A DNA stretch of 64,000 nucleotides from Caldilineaceae bacterium (GCA_958295845.1 OY282376.1:4911022-4975021); one strand, 5' to 3'. Shown: positions 43,901 through 52,679, counted from the first letter of the stretch. A program made the numbers and translations. The notes: generated from the sequence alone by a model not told the origin.

Positions 43901-45671
43901 CCTCCCAGCCGAGGAGCAGGCCGCTGTTGCGCGAGACACGATGCTCGTTGTAGACGCGGGGCGGGAGGGAATCGGAGTTCCGGGCGAGAGACTGGGAGGC
44001 TTCGAGCGCGGCCGCGGCCTCGGAGGGCACTAGCCCATCCCTTACGCGTGGACCGAAGGAGAGGTTTGTCGTGAAGTTGACAGTGAAGAGGTCGACCAGC
44101 ACCAGGGGGACCAGTAGGATGAGACGCGTGCGCGCGATCGGTTGGTCGGACAGCCATTTGGCGCGCCCGAGACGGGGTCCTGCCAGGATGGCGAAGGCGA
44201 GGGCGATGAGCAGTGCCATCGCGGCGGGCGGGAGCAGGGCCGCGTCGGGGATATCGGCGCGGGCGGGCAGCTGACGCCAGACCCAGAGGAGCGTCAGGCC
44301 GACGGCGATGGCGGCGGCGAATCCGTAGCAGAGGGTTCGCCGCTTCTGTGCGGTCAGGGTGGGCAACAGCGCCAAACCATAGCCGCTGAGGGCGCTCAGC
44401 GAGAAGGCGACCAGGACGATGGCCCGCTCCTGGCCGCGAAAGAGTTCGCCGCCGGGCGTGAACCGATAAAAGAGGCTGTAGAGGGGCAGTCTGCTGCCAT
44501 AGGAGAGCAGGAGAGCAGCAAGCCCGCAGATTACGAAGAAGAAAGCAGCGGCGCGTGCGTGTGGATCGGACCCCGGCAGCGAGAAGTTTGAAGAGAACAG
44601 GGTGGCGACGGTGATGAAGGCCAGGCCGAGGGCAACCACGCCCACGTATTGCGGGGAATATTCGGTGAGCAGGCCGGGCAGGAGGTACTGCAGGGTATCC
44701 CTAAAGGGGAAGCCGCCGCCGGCCTGTTGGAAGGTGAGGGAGGAGCGAACGGAGTGTTGCACGAATTCATAGACCGGCCAGAGTTGGGCCAGCGTCAGGA
44801 GGACCAGGAGGGTGACATAGGCCGAGACCATGCCGGCGTAGAGCAGCGCTCTCGCGCCGACAGCCTTGTACACGTCCTTGCTGGCAGGGCCAGCTGCTCT
44901 TTGCCTGCTCAAATCGCTGACGCATAGCATCAGCATCCAGCCGCCGACGGCGTAGGAGAGGAAGAGGAAGGTCTGGGGGTGGCCGCCGAAAAAGGCGATC
45001 GCGTGCACGCCCGCCGCGGCCAGCCAGCGTTTCCAGTGGGGGAACAGGCGGTCGAGACCGGTAGCGGCGGGCGGCGCCTGTGCTGCGCCGGCGCTGGATT
45101 GGGCGCTCTCCTTTTCCGTGCCACTTGCTTGCGGCAGAAGGAGAAGGAGGATCGCGGGCAGCCAGACGACGACGCGCAGGATGCCGAGCTGCAGGGGCAC
45201 GTAGCCGGTGAGGTAGCCGGAGAATCCGAATACGGCGCCGGCGATGAATGCGGCCATTTTTCTGCCGGTCAGGCGACGGACAAGGAGGTAGGTGAATAGG
45301 CAGGCAAGGAAAATATGGAGTGCGGCCTCGGCCTGGAGGAAGTAGAGCCGGCCGGCGGGGCTGCGGTCGAAGCTGGTGAGGAGGAGCAGCGCGTTGCTGA
45401 CAGGGTAGAACACGGCGGATTGGGCGTCGGCGAGGAAGGGGTGACCGGCGAAGGTGTGCGGGTCCCACAGGGGCAGCCGCAGCTCCAGGAGGGCGGACTG
45501 TTGAAAGAGGCTGAAGGGCAGGAAGTGGCGGGTGAAGTCGCTGTCGTGGAAGGCCGCGAGGCCCAACAGGTGCGGCGCAAAGAAGAGGAGGACAAGCGCG
45601 GCGTAGGCCGGTGCGACAGGAAAGGCCGGCGGCTGAAGCTTCCGCTTCGGCTGTCTGTGGCTGGCGGTCAT
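40983..45671 (-). CDS. YfhO-like / glycosyltransferase-39-like fusion membrane protein
   Basis: An exceptional 1562-aa membrane protein made of two transferase-like halves. Residues ~20-850 resemble YfhO, a multi-TM protein: FHDSDFTRHFLPFSLFQQS after the first helix, WDPHTFAGHPFLADAQSAVF, and a periplasmic region near 700-800. Residues ~870-1562 resemble the GT39/PMT-like lipid-linked glycosyltransferases: LFRLGFRELRGDESFGFFF holds the catalytic Asp-Glu, with NTYTIWHSQDARMYSLSLAL in the next loop. A C-terminal soluble part follows (residues ~1370-1562). Such enzymes add sugars from a lipid carrier to surface polymers. The gene follows tmk by 104 bp. The halves are usually separate genes; frame is continuous here. 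Confidence 0.85.
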   Translation of the reverse strand: MTASHRQPKRKLQPPAFPVAPAYAALVLLFFAPHLLGLAAFHDSDFTRHFLPFSLFQQSALLELRLPLWDPHTFAGHPFLADAQSAVFYPVSNALLLLTSFDRSPAGRLYFLQAEAALHIFLACLFTYLLVRRLTGRKMAAFIAGAVFGFSGYLTGYVPLQLGILRVVVWLPAILLLLLPQASGTEKESAQSSAGAAQAPPAATGLDRLFPHWKRWLAAAGVHAIAFFGGHPQTFLFLSYAVGGWMLMLCVSDLSRQRAAGPASKDVYKAVGARALLYAGMVSAYVTLLVLLTLAQLWPVYEFVQHSVRSSLTFQQAGGGFPFRDTLQYLLPGLLTEYSPQYVGVVALGLAFITVATLFSSNFSLPGSDPHARAAAFFFVICGLAALLLSYGSRLPLYSLFYRFTPGGELFRGQERAIVLVAFSLSALSGYGLALLPTLTAQKRRTLCYGFAAAIAVGLTLLWVWRQLPARADIPDAALLPPAAMALLIALAFAILAGPRLGRAKWLSDQPIARTRLILLVPLVLVDLFTVNFTTNLSFGPRVRDGLVPSEAAAALEASQSLARNSDSLPPRVYNEHRVSRNSGLLLGWEDVLGKSPLRHARYNAFITEFPLDRMWELTGTGTVLTWRHELPVESQLLAEFNRPETSTTYLHVLNAITPRLWWTQRARTVDDGEALALLADPAFNIRDELLIPPSHAQALGGAWQDGRMTLGDGGQADLQVERVAAGHLRIRIQSAQPGLLFLSEKWLPGWQARWQGDQSLPVARANRAFLAIPVPAGSGVLELIYRPQSVVWGLAASAIGWLGLFFALRSQLLAAARTTWRRAHEGFDGLKRKPAQRPAFPREHLQRAGQRVLSNVHLQRGALLAIILLGFALRLFRLGFRELRGDESFGFFFSLHAPAQIVARTLSLREPHPAGSYLLQHAWLQVAGTTEFALRFVPVLAGTLAIPLVFRLARRLRLGAPTALIASLLLALNTYTIWHSQDARMYSLSLALTAAASVLALRVVHQPKLWPAPAAYALCAAVALQVHYYAAFVILAHNLFVLFLLLRNIWTRRTLHPAGQFLKTWRSGDGALFTRWSLAQLLTAALCAPWFISAWQTLIRYGGNGDSPAFGAMLWRSLGVFALSEMVPHPIWRFAGGLLAGAVIVAGILFGIRNQNSAENSNETVPGDPETQTGESIPKGPGDQQQTPPGQSSATVFLLLYLLIPLLATWFGARQRPIFDERYLVAALPPFLLLITVSAASMSSWIDTHLGWRWRYWVDREAGASSGQDSASDPATPLARIPLGRIAAAALIILVLATNLYSLRIHYFETRSPGWRALAETLDRWSAGLPAQDVRIAVNFPDPTLEYYYKGDVQQFMIPPGPHDADGAAQVVDSIIHDSVFRVILPAAPAPNWDATGIAPDALAAGFHMVLQERVGNFPVRLYARPDPQGWQEVDAPFENGVTLKRAQLSPQEIAAAGIFVIHMDWIGNQEILTGGEKIFVHLLNESGGILSQADPLLQLNSAEGFSSTALQLPATLPPGPLRLIVGLYDASLEGAPKILTQEGMDSVVLSQSESEVPAND

Positions 45672-45775
45672 AGGCGGGTGCGCGCGGTTACGGGTTCCAA
45701 GGCGGGGGCGGCCGCTTTGGGGAGGGGGGGATTGAAGTGCGTCATTTACCGGTTTGACATGTCGACAGTTTGGCT

Positions 45776-46411
45776 TCAGGGGCTGGGCGCGAGGGCGGGC
45801 AGTTTGGGCTGGACGGCGCGGACGATGTCTTGATGGACGTGGTCGCGGTGCTGGGTGGCGTTGATGACGGCCCAGCGTTGGGGCTGTTGGGCGATGAGTT
45901 GGCGGTAGCCGGTTTCCACCCTCTGATAGAAGGATAGCTCCTGGGCGTCGAGGCGGTTCCAGTCGCCGTCGGCGCGGCCGCGGTTGCGGCGGATGCCGTC
46001 TTCGGGCGGGATGTCGAGGTAGACGGTCAGGTCGGGTTGGAGGCCGCCGGTGGCGTAGGCGATGAGGCGCTGGAGCTCGGCGATGTCCTGCTGATGGCCG
46101 TAGCCCTGGTAGGCGAGGGTGCTGTCGGCGAAGCGGTCGCAGAGGACGGTTTTGCCGGCGGCGAGGGCGGGGCGGATGACCTCGGCGACGATCTGGGCGC
46201 GGGCGGCGTTGAAGAGCAGGGTTTCGGCGCGGGCGTGCATTTCGGTGTGGGCGAGGTCGAGCAGGAGCTGGCGGATGCCGTCGCCGATGCGGGTGCCGCC
46301 TGGTTCGCGGGTGGTGAGTACGGTGTGGCCGGCGGTGCGCAGGTGGTCGGCGAGCAGGTGGATCTGGGTGGTCTTGCCGCTGCCGTCGGAGCCTTCGAAG
46401 GTTACGAACAT
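45776..46411 (-). CDS. tmk: Thymidylate kinase
   Basis: A 211-aa kinase converting dTMP to dTDP for DNA synthesis. The P-loop is FVTFEGSDGSGKTTQIHLL (residues 2-20), the dTMP-binding loop is TTREPGGTRIGDGIRQLLL, and DRFADSTLAYQGYGH carries the DRY/F-type motif. The lid has RNRGRADGDWNRLD. Start and length are normal. It begins 31 bp after the R3H ATPase gene on the same strand, a neighbourhood often kept in this phylum (recollection, not checked). Confidence 0.95.
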   Translation of the reverse strand: MFVTFEGSDGSGKTTQIHLLADHLRTAGHTVLTTREPGGTRIGDGIRQLLLDLAHTEMHARAETLLFNAARAQIVAEVIRPALAAGKTVLCDRFADSTLAYQGYGHQQDIAELQRLIAYATGGLQPDLTVYLDIPPEDGIRRNRGRADGDWNRLDAQELSFYQRVETGYRQLIAQQPQRWAVINATQHRDHVHQDIVRAVQPKLPALAPSP

Positions 46412-46442
46412 GGAATAAATAATTCTAATGTGCGTCCGGCGG

Positions 46443-48062
46443 TCAGGACGGGCTGAAGATGCGGACGCAGCGGTTCGGTTCGCGGCCGTAGCTGTGGCTG
46501 ATGAGGTTGGCGGTGCGGGCGAGCTGGTGTTGCTGGCTGCGGATGGAGGCCGCCTGGGGGCTGAGCTCGACGGATTTTTCGCCTTTGAGGAGGCGCTGGA
46601 TGGCGTGCTGGGTTTCGCGCATGGCGGAGTCGAAGATGAGGTCGGGGTCGTCGCGGCGCAGCTGAAAGACGTCGAGCAGGTAGTGCTCCATCTGGGTGAC
46701 GGTGTTGCTGCGGAGGACGTAGACGGGCACGTTCTGGCGTTCGGCGTCGGCGATGGGCTGGGGTTTCTGGCGGAAGTAGTTTTTCAGGGTCATGACGATA
46801 TCGGCGTTGCGCAGCTCTTTGACGACTTCGATAGGGACTTTGAGATTCTGGGCGGCGGTGCGCAGGCGGTTCTGGCCGATGCCGTAGGGGAAAACGCGCA
46901 CGGCTTTGCGTCTGCCGTCGCCGTTGGGTTGGGCGGCGCCGTCGGCGATGTTTTGGGCGAGCTGGGCGGCGCGTTCTTCGGTGCGTTTGCCGCGCTGGCG
47001 GCGGCGGCCGCCGCCGGTTTCGGGGCCCTGGCGGCTCTGGCCGATGCGGCCGGGCTTTTCCTGGTTTTCGACGGATTCGACGTGGACCTGGTTGTCGCTG
47101 TTGACGTAGCGGATCTCGGGGGAGAGGGTCCAGCCGCGCAGGAGTGAGTCGACGGCTTCGGCGACTTTGTGGTGGACGATCATGCGCTGGCGTTCCTGGA
47201 TTTCGATGAGGACGTCGAAGGTGGGCGGAGCTTTGCGCTCGAGGACGGTTTTCTGGGTGCCGCGGCGGCGGGCTTCCTCGTCGGACAGGGTGACGGTGTC
47301 GATGCCGCCGACCAGGTCGGAGAGGGTCGGGTTCATGAGCAGGTTTTCGAGGGTATTGCCGTGGGCAGTGCCGATGAGCTGGACGCCGCGTTCGGCGATG
47401 GTGCGGGCGGCGACGGCTTCGAGCTCGCGGCCGATTTCGTCGATGATGATGGCTTCGGGCATGTGGTTTTCGACGGCTTCGATCATGACCTCGTGCTGCA
47501 GGGTAGGGGTTGCGACCTGCATGCGGCGGGCGCGGCCGATGGAGGGGTGGGGGATGTCGCCGTCGCCGGCGATCTCGTTGCTGGTGTCGACGATGACGAC
47601 GCGTTTTTTGTCGCTGAGGACGCGGGAGGCCTCGCGCAGGAGGGTGGTCTTGCCGACGCCGGGGCGGCCGAGGAGGAGCAGGCTGCTGCCGCTCATGATG
47701 ATGTCCTGAACGATGTCGATGACGCCGTAGACGGCGCGGCCGACGCGGCAGGTGAGGCCGATGACGGTGCCCTTGCGGTTGCGGATGGCAGAGATGCGGT
47801 GGAGGGTGCGTTCGATGCCGGCGCGGTTGTCGGCGCCGAAGTCGCCGATGTTGTCGATGACGTGCTGGAGGTCATCGCGGGTGGTCTCTTCGGTGCTGAG
47901 GCAGACTTCGCTGTCGGGGAAGCGCGCTTCGGGCAGGCGGCCGAGGTCCATGACGATCTCGATGAGATCGCTGGCGCGGCCGAGCTTCTGCAGTGAGGCG
48001 CGGATGCGTTCCGGGAGGACGGCTAGGAGTAGGTCGAGGTCGTCTGCGATGCGTAGGGTCAT
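46443..48062 (-). CDS. Ycf45/SpoIIIAA-like AAA ATPase with C-terminal R3H domain
   Basis: A 539-aa protein. Residues ~20-300 form a SpoIIIAA/Ycf45-type ATPase: Walker A LLLGRPGVGKTTLLREASRV (near 130), VVIVDTSNEIAGDGD, Walker B AIIIDEIGRELEAVAART and LIGTAHGNTLENLL. Then come a low-complexity basic linker (GGGRRRQRGKRTEE, near 355) and a domain ending in R3H: RSQQHQLARTANLISHSYG followed by REPNRCVRIF, with the Arg-x3-His arrangement that binds single-stranded nucleic acid. The cellular role is not settled. It leads the transcript R3H-tmk-YfhO/GT. Confidence 0.9.
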   Translation of the reverse strand: MTLRIADDLDLLLAVLPERIRASLQKLGRASDLIEIVMDLGRLPEARFPDSEVCLSTEETTRDDLQHVIDNIGDFGADNRAGIERTLHRISAIRNRKGTVIGLTCRVGRAVYGVIDIVQDIIMSGSSLLLLGRPGVGKTTLLREASRVLSDKKRVVIVDTSNEIAGDGDIPHPSIGRARRMQVATPTLQHEVMIEAVENHMPEAIIIDEIGRELEAVAARTIAERGVQLIGTAHGNTLENLLMNPTLSDLVGGIDTVTLSDEEARRRGTQKTVLERKAPPTFDVLIEIQERQRMIVHHKVAEAVDSLLRGWTLSPEIRYVNSDNQVHVESVENQEKPGRIGQSRQGPETGGGRRRQRGKRTEERAAQLAQNIADGAAQPNGDGRRKAVRVFPYGIGQNRLRTAAQNLKVPIEVVKELRNADIVMTLKNYFRQKPQPIADAERQNVPVYVLRSNTVTQMEHYLLDVFQLRRDDPDLIFDSAMRETQHAIQRLLKGEKSVELSPQAASIRSQQHQLARTANLISHSYGREPNRCVRIFSPS

Positions 48063-48159
48063 GTGAGTTTTGAGTTTTTAGTTTCCAGTTTTTAGTGACA
48101 CCGCTCGTGCGCGGTGGTTGGTCAAGACGGTTGTCTGATGGTCTCGGATGATGTTGATG

Positions 48160-49377
48160 TCAGTGGCTCCCGCGGGTGCGTTGGTCGGTTGCGGGGCGGG
48201 TGGATGTGGGGCGATGGCGGCGGTGGGCGCAGGCTTCGGCGTAGCGCAGGCCGTGTGTGTTTGACTGCCGCCAGGCAGCTGGTTGTTGGCGGGTGTCCGA
48301 CTGGTGGAGTCGGCGGCGTTCTGTTTGATGGCCGCCAAGGTCCGGCAGATGGAGTCGGCGGCCATCAAATTTTGGCAGGGCGAGGGAGCCGGGTACGGCT
48401 TCGCGTACGGCTTCGAGTTTGGGCATGCGGTGGTCGACTGTGCGGCGCTGCCATTGGAGGATGTTGCGCACCATTACCATTCTGTCGGTGAAGGGTGCGA
48501 AGCCGTAGTCGCTGAGGTGGGCGTTGAGGCCGGCCTGGTAGGCGCGCACGCCGATGTAGGCGCGGTGGACGTGGGGGGCTTCGTCGATGCGCTGCAGGGC
48601 GAAGTCGAGCAGCTGGCGGGCGTCTTGCGGGTCGGGATTGTTGGTGTCGACCCAGAGGCGGATCCAGGCGCTGCGTTTGCCCCAGAAGATCTGGACGGAG
48701 CCGGCGAGCCCGGAGCCGCGGTCGTCGTCGAGCACGTAGCTGGACATGGGGACGTGGTGCGGGTTGGCGAGGGTGGGCGGGATGCGGTCCTCGTCGGGCT
48801 GATTGGGCGCCATTTCCAGCTGCTGGACGGGCATGGGCGTTATGCGCTGGTAGAGTTTTTCCAGGTCGGGCGCGTCGGCGGTTTGCTGGGGGCGCACGTT
48901 CGAGTTGGATGGGGCGAGCGGCGCGCTGTCGAGGCGCCAGACGGTGACCTGGGTGAGGGGCACGAAGCCGGCCTGTCTGAAGGTATTGACGAGGAGCGGC
49001 TGGTCGGGCAGGTCGCTGAAGAGGCGGCAGACGTTTTGGCGGAAGATATTTTTGGCGCTGTAGGTGAGCAGTTTTTGCCAGATGGCCGGGTGGCCCTGGG
49101 GTGCGTCGAGGGCGGGGGAGAGCAGGGTCACGTCGGCTTCGTGGGAGTTGGGGCGGATGCGCAGCTGGATGAGCCCTTCGCGGGCGAGGCCGTTTTCTTC
49201 CTGGCGCAGGACGTAGGTGAAGGAGCTGTGGCGGTACCAGGGGAAGCAGGAGCGGATCGCGGTACGCACAGGCGAAATTGATTCCAGCAGGGTGCGCTCA
49301 ATCTGGAGAGGCGAAGAAACGTTGCGCAGGCGCTGCAGGAGCAGGGCATCGCCTAGATAGAAGGGGCGGAACGACAA
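48160..49377 (-). CDS. GNAT-type acetyltransferase-like protein with odd C-terminus
   Basis: A 405-residue frame; the first ~335 residues look real and resemble two-domain GNAT proteins (FRPFYLGDALLLQRLRNVS at the start, then EGLIQLRIRPNSHEADVTLL and DDDRGSGLAGSVQIFWGKRS). No ATG fits; TTG at 49377 after CAGGAG is the best start, since upstream sequence is repeat DNA. The last ~70 residues are Arg/His/Gln-rich (TRQQPAAWRQSNTHG) and are encoded through a perfect 13-bp inverted repeat at 48324-48369. I suspect the original C-terminus was replaced by insertion or frameshift. Substrate unknown. Confidence 0.65.
   Translation of the reverse strand: MSFRPFYLGDALLLQRLRNVSSPLQIERTLLESISPVRTAIRSCFPWYRHSSFTYVLRQEENGLAREGLIQLRIRPNSHEADVTLLSPALDAPQGHPAIWQKLLTYSAKNIFRQNVCRLFSDLPDQPLLVNTFRQAGFVPLTQVTVWRLDSAPLAPSNSNVRPQQTADAPDLEKLYQRITPMPVQQLEMAPNQPDEDRIPPTLANPHHVPMSSYVLDDDRGSGLAGSVQIFWGKRSAWIRLWVDTNNPDPQDARQLLDFALQRIDEAPHVHRAYIGVRAYQAGLNAHLSDYGFAPFTDRMVMVRNILQWQRRTVDHRMPKLEAVREAVPGSLALPKFDGRRLHLPDLGGHQTERRRLHQSDTRQQPAAWRQSNTHGLRYAEACAHRRHRPTSTRPATDQRTRGSH
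48324..48369. repeat. Perfect 13-bp inverted repeat inside the GNAT-like frame
   Basis: TTTGATGGCCGCC at 48324-48336 pairs with GGCGGCCATCAAA at 48357-48369 around a 20-base loop. GGAGTCGGCGGC also occurs twice directly (48306 and 48351). Confidence 0.85.
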
Positions 49378-49519
49378 ATGGGCGTTCTCCTGAACGGATC
49401 GCGGTACGCGTTTGGGGGTATTGTACTTGATTGTGACGGGCGTTGCAAGTGGGTATTCAGATATTGGTTGCGTCTTGTGGTGGACGGAACTGATTGATCG
49501 GCGAAGGGGCGCGAAGAAC

Positions 49520-49700
49520 TGCTTTTTAACCACGGAGGGCCACGGAGGAACACGGAGAACACCTTTTTGTCCACGAAGGGCCACGAAGGACCACGAAGAA
49601 CTGCTTTTTTTGCCACGGAGGGCCACGGAGGAGCACGGAGAACTGCTTTCTGTCCACGGAGGGCCACGGAGGGCTTTTTTCTTTAATCCGCGAAGGGTCC
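49520..49700. repeat. CCACGGAGGGCCACGGAGGA-type repeat cluster
   Basis: Four blocks of the CCACGGAGG or CCACGAAGG motif separated by GAACTGCTTTTT-like spacers. Related copies lie near 39830 and 28140. Open frames here (SVALRGQK-type) are repeat translations. Confidence 0.9.
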
Positions 49701-49782
49701 CGAAGAACAACAGGGGCGTATCGGGGTTTGCTGGATTTTTGGGGATGACGGGTGTGTGGTTGGAGCGGGCGGATCGATACGA

Positions 49783-49827
49783 ATGCTTTACGAGCGTTCA
49801 TGAGCGTTTATGAGCGTTTACGAGAAG
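49783..49827. repeat. Inverse short copy of the 129-bp array motif
   Basis: TACGAGCGTTCATGAGCGTT followed by TATGAGCGTTTACGAGAAG is the reverse complement of the CTCGTAAACGCTCATGA core of the array at 21072-22240. Confidence 0.75.
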
Positions 49828-49842
49828 ATTGGAGGGAAGATT

Positions 49843-50015
49843 GGGGTGGGGGGGTGTGGCGGGGTTGATGGGGGTGTTTTGGGGGTGATGGCGGGTGGGC
49901 GGGGCGGTTGGGGGGCGATTTTGGGGGGTGAGGGGGGTGAGTGGGGGTGTTTGGGGGTGTATTGGGGCTTGGGAGGGCTGTTGGCGGGTGGGTGGAGGGT
50001 AGGGGGATATGGCCG
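49843..50015 (+). other. G-run-rich tract (potential G-quadruplexes)
   Basis: More than fifteen runs of three or more G on the + strand within about 170 bases (such as TTGGGGGGCGATTTTGGGGG) with short loops. No coding frame is credible. Similar but shorter tracts occur near 52740, 53640 and 61180. Confidence 0.75.
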
Positions 50016-50076
50016 CTGCTCTTGGGGCGGCGGATTTCTGTTATATTTTATTTAGTTTTGTTAGGTTTCTGGCCTG

Positions 50077-51084
50077 TTATGGCCAGGCGGGTGCTGACTG
50101 AGGCATTGCTCCGTAGTGATCGGCAGTTATTGATGCAAGGTCCGAGGCAGGGGCTCGGCCTGCAAGAGACGGGTTGTTGGCCAGTTCGGCCACTTTTTTT
50201 TGGTGCACTTCCTGGAGCCTTTGGAGCAGTTGGTTGACCTGGCTCAGTCGATTCTCCAGAGTTTCTGCGGAGGGGGCGGCGCCGGGGGCGTCATACTCTG
50301 ACGTCAGGCTGGCTTTCACGCAGGCGGGCGGTTGGGACATGGTTTGGCCGGTCAAGGGATCGCGCGGCGGGTTGGGCACACGGTCGGCGTAGACCAGTGC
50401 GAGTTCGGTGCGTTCCTTCATATCGACCAGTTCCATTGCCATTTCGGACATATCATCCAGTTTGAAAGGATCATCATCATCCAGGATTTCTGCCCATTCG
50501 TCGAGGTCGGCCTGTGTGTAGTTGCAGGAATGACGGTAGCCGAAGCGGCGCCGACCTTCTTCGGTGAGGACAGTTTGCGGGGGGTCTTGGGGGTGGGACG
50601 GAGTTTCGATGCGGGCGAGGCCCTGGTCGATGAGGTACTGGCTGCGGTACTGGTCCTGGCGGGCGGCGTAGTCATCGGCGGCTTCGAGGAGCTCGAGGTT
50701 GGCGTGGATGCCGGCGATTTCGGCGGCGGCCTGTTCGGTCTCTTCGAGGCGGATGGTATCCATGTCTTCGTCGGCGAGGCGGTAGAGGTCGATTTTTGCT
50801 TTGGCGCCGCGGCACATGGCGGAGAGGGCGGCGGGTTCGAGGGTGCCTGCGAGGACGCGGGCCATGGCGTCATCGATCTGGTCGATGGCTTTTTTGAGGC
50901 GTTCGGGGATGCGTTTGTCGAGGCGGGCGGCTGTTGCGGAGTTATGGCCGCCGAGGGAGCGCCACTGGTGGGTCTGGTCGGGGAGCGGTCCGTGGGCGAT
51001 GCAGTAGCCGTCGTATTGGGGCAGGCCGCGGCCCTGGCAGGGCGAGCCGTCTTTTCTGATACCTTTGCAAAGGGTTTTGGCCAT
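50077..51084 (-). CDS. Hypothetical protein with N-terminal Cys/His zinc-type motif
   Basis: A 335-aa protein of unknown function. The first ~35 residues form a compact CxxxxxxxGxxC…GYCxxHG motif (LCKGIRKDGSPCQGRG, then DGYCIAHG), typical of short zinc-binding heads on proteins in mobile or accessory DNA. A long helical middle (LDKRIPERLKKAIDQIDDAM, then LEETEQAAAEIAGIHANLE) follows, and the tail carries LSQVNQLLQRLQEVHQKKV, likely coiled coil. The ATG at 51084 begins the zinc motif; the frame extends upstream through repeats. A broken copy of the same head lies at 53283-53378. Confidence 0.75.
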   Translation of the reverse strand: MAKTLCKGIRKDGSPCQGRGLPQYDGYCIAHGPLPDQTHQWRSLGGHNSATAARLDKRIPERLKKAIDQIDDAMARVLAGTLEPAALSAMCRGAKAKIDLYRLADEDMDTIRLEETEQAAAEIAGIHANLELLEAADDYAARQDQYRSQYLIDQGLARIETPSHPQDPPQTVLTEEGRRRFGYRHSCNYTQADLDEWAEILDDDDPFKLDDMSEMAMELVDMKERTELALVYADRVPNPPRDPLTGQTMSQPPACVKASLTSEYDAPGAAPSAETLENRLSQVNQLLQRLQEVHQKKVAELANNPSLAGRAPASDLASITADHYGAMPQSAPAWP

Positions 51085-51618
51085 TGGTATGGTCCTCCAT
51101 GGCGTGTGGGCACCATCCATCGTGTGTAGGGATGGATGGGGGAATATGTTGAACACGCCCGGCCCGCCAAATAGGAATTCATACCTGCGCGAGGAAAGAT
51201 GCGAGGTAGTGGAACTAGTGTACTGTTTTGTGGGGGGTTTGTCAAGGGGGTAGCAGTTTTTAGTAGTCAGTTTTTTGTTTTTAGTGGGCTGCATTGTTTG
51301 TTGTCTGAACGGGGATTTGGGGGGATTTGAGGGATGGGCTGCAGTTGCAGGCGAACCGGCTCTTGGCCGCCTTATCATACGGGGACGGGGGCGGTAGAGA
51401 CGGGCATGGCGGAAGACAATCAGAGGCACACCTTCGCTCCGCTAATTCTAACGGTTCCGGCGCGACGCGAAAGGAGTAGACGGCCGTGTGTCGAGAGCTT
51501 TTCTTGACCATGGGACAGTGCTGCGACCTGCTTGATGCACTGCTTCTGAATCGAGCTAGCTCATGGTCCAGCCTTTAGGGCCAAGTATAATATGCTAGAA
51601 AGTCACCTGGCCGGGATG

Positions 51619-51655
51619 ACACAGCCGCCGGAAGTTATACCGGCGGCTGTTTGTT
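51619..51655. terminator. Strong hairpin downstream of the methyltransferase gene
   Basis: ACAGCCGCCGG pairs with CCGGCGGCTGT around an eight-base loop. TTTGTT follows on the + strand; the - strand, which would serve the neighbouring gene, has no T-run. 51085-51618 holds AGTTTTT and TTGTCTGAA-type repeats and no gene. Confidence 0.5.
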
Positions 51656-51693
51656 CTCAGGAATGGTTCTCACTTGTCTTCATGGACACGGGT

Positions 51694-52491
51694 TCACTTA
51701 CGATTTCGTGTCCAGAACGATAGGTACGGGGGGCTGACCGCAGCGAAATGCTCCCAGGAGCCAGGCTCTGGATTTTCCACTTTCGTCCTATGCTCGTCAA
51801 AAGCAAGAATCTCGAAGCCATTAGCGATGAGCCCGTTGATAAACGTTCGTATGGTATGCCTAAATTCGCGCGGGCCCGGTACCTCAACCATCGAGCCGTC
51901 TTCGTATTCGACGCTCCAGTTCTCGTTGCCGTAGACCGCTACTGCGTCAATCTCGCCGTCGACGTAGATTGAATTCAAAGCATAGCCACGGTCGGGATCG
52001 TAATTGTCAGCGTCCATAGTCTGGGTGAATGGGTTGTGCCACTGGACGTAATAGAGTCCACCGCCTTTCAAGACGCGGCTAACCTCGGCAAATACAGTCC
52101 CTACTTCAGGCACAAAATTGATTGAATAGGGCTGAAAAACTATGTCAAAGTGATTGCTACCGAATCGGGACAGGTCGCGCATGTCACCTTGCTGTAGTTC
52201 GGGAGACAGTCCGTAGTGTTCGGAGACTACCTTGTCCTGAGCCAGCATCTCGTCCGACAGATCATAGACGGTAACCTGCGCGCCTAGTAGGCCAAATGCA
52301 GCTGACTGCTGACCTCCGGCTCCGCCAAGCAGCAGGACACGGCTATTCCGCACGTCCCCGAGTAGCCCCGATTCGTCCACCATGACCCGCGCTGATTCTT
52401 TGTCTAACTCCAGGTTGGGCCGCGAGAATGGTACGCCTGCGAGTACAAGCCCATTCCAGCGTTCTCGATTTAGCTCAAATAGATCATCCAT
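51694..52491 (-). CDS. Class I SAM-dependent methyltransferase
   Basis: A 265-aa methyltransferase of the UbiE/Methyltransf_11 type. Motif I is SRVLLLGGAGGQQSAAFGLL (near residues 52-71), the acidic SAM-ribose residue is in VTVYDLSDEML, and FDIVFQPYSINFVPEVGTVF with VSRVLKGGGLYYVQWHNP covers motifs II-III. The substrate is unknown; the C-terminal part (GNENWSVEYEDGSMVEVPGP) resembles small-molecule methyltransferases. The ATG at 52491 follows GGAG at nine bases; an upstream in-frame TTG contains that site and is rejected. Confidence 0.9.
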   Translation of the reverse strand: MDDLFELNRERWNGLVLAGVPFSRPNLELDKESARVMVDESGLLGDVRNSRVLLLGGAGGQQSAAFGLLGAQVTVYDLSDEMLAQDKVVSEHYGLSPELQQGDMRDLSRFGSNHFDIVFQPYSINFVPEVGTVFAEVSRVLKGGGLYYVQWHNPFTQTMDADNYDPDRGYALNSIYVDGEIDAVAVYGNENWSVEYEDGSMVEVPGPREFRHTIRTFINGLIANGFEILAFDEHRTKVENPEPGSWEHFAAVSPPYLSFWTRNRK

Positions 52492-52679
52492 TTCCCATTG
52501 CTCCAATAGTGATGTGTGGGAATACGCTTATTCAGAACACGGACTGAGGTATTTTTGCAATGAAGCACTGTAACAGAAAGACGGGATGAGTCATAAACAG
52601 TTCAGTTCTGGATTTCAACTCAGAATGGGGTGGATCCAGGGCAGGCGCAACTTTTTAGAACGGGGCTGGAGGCGCGGTG

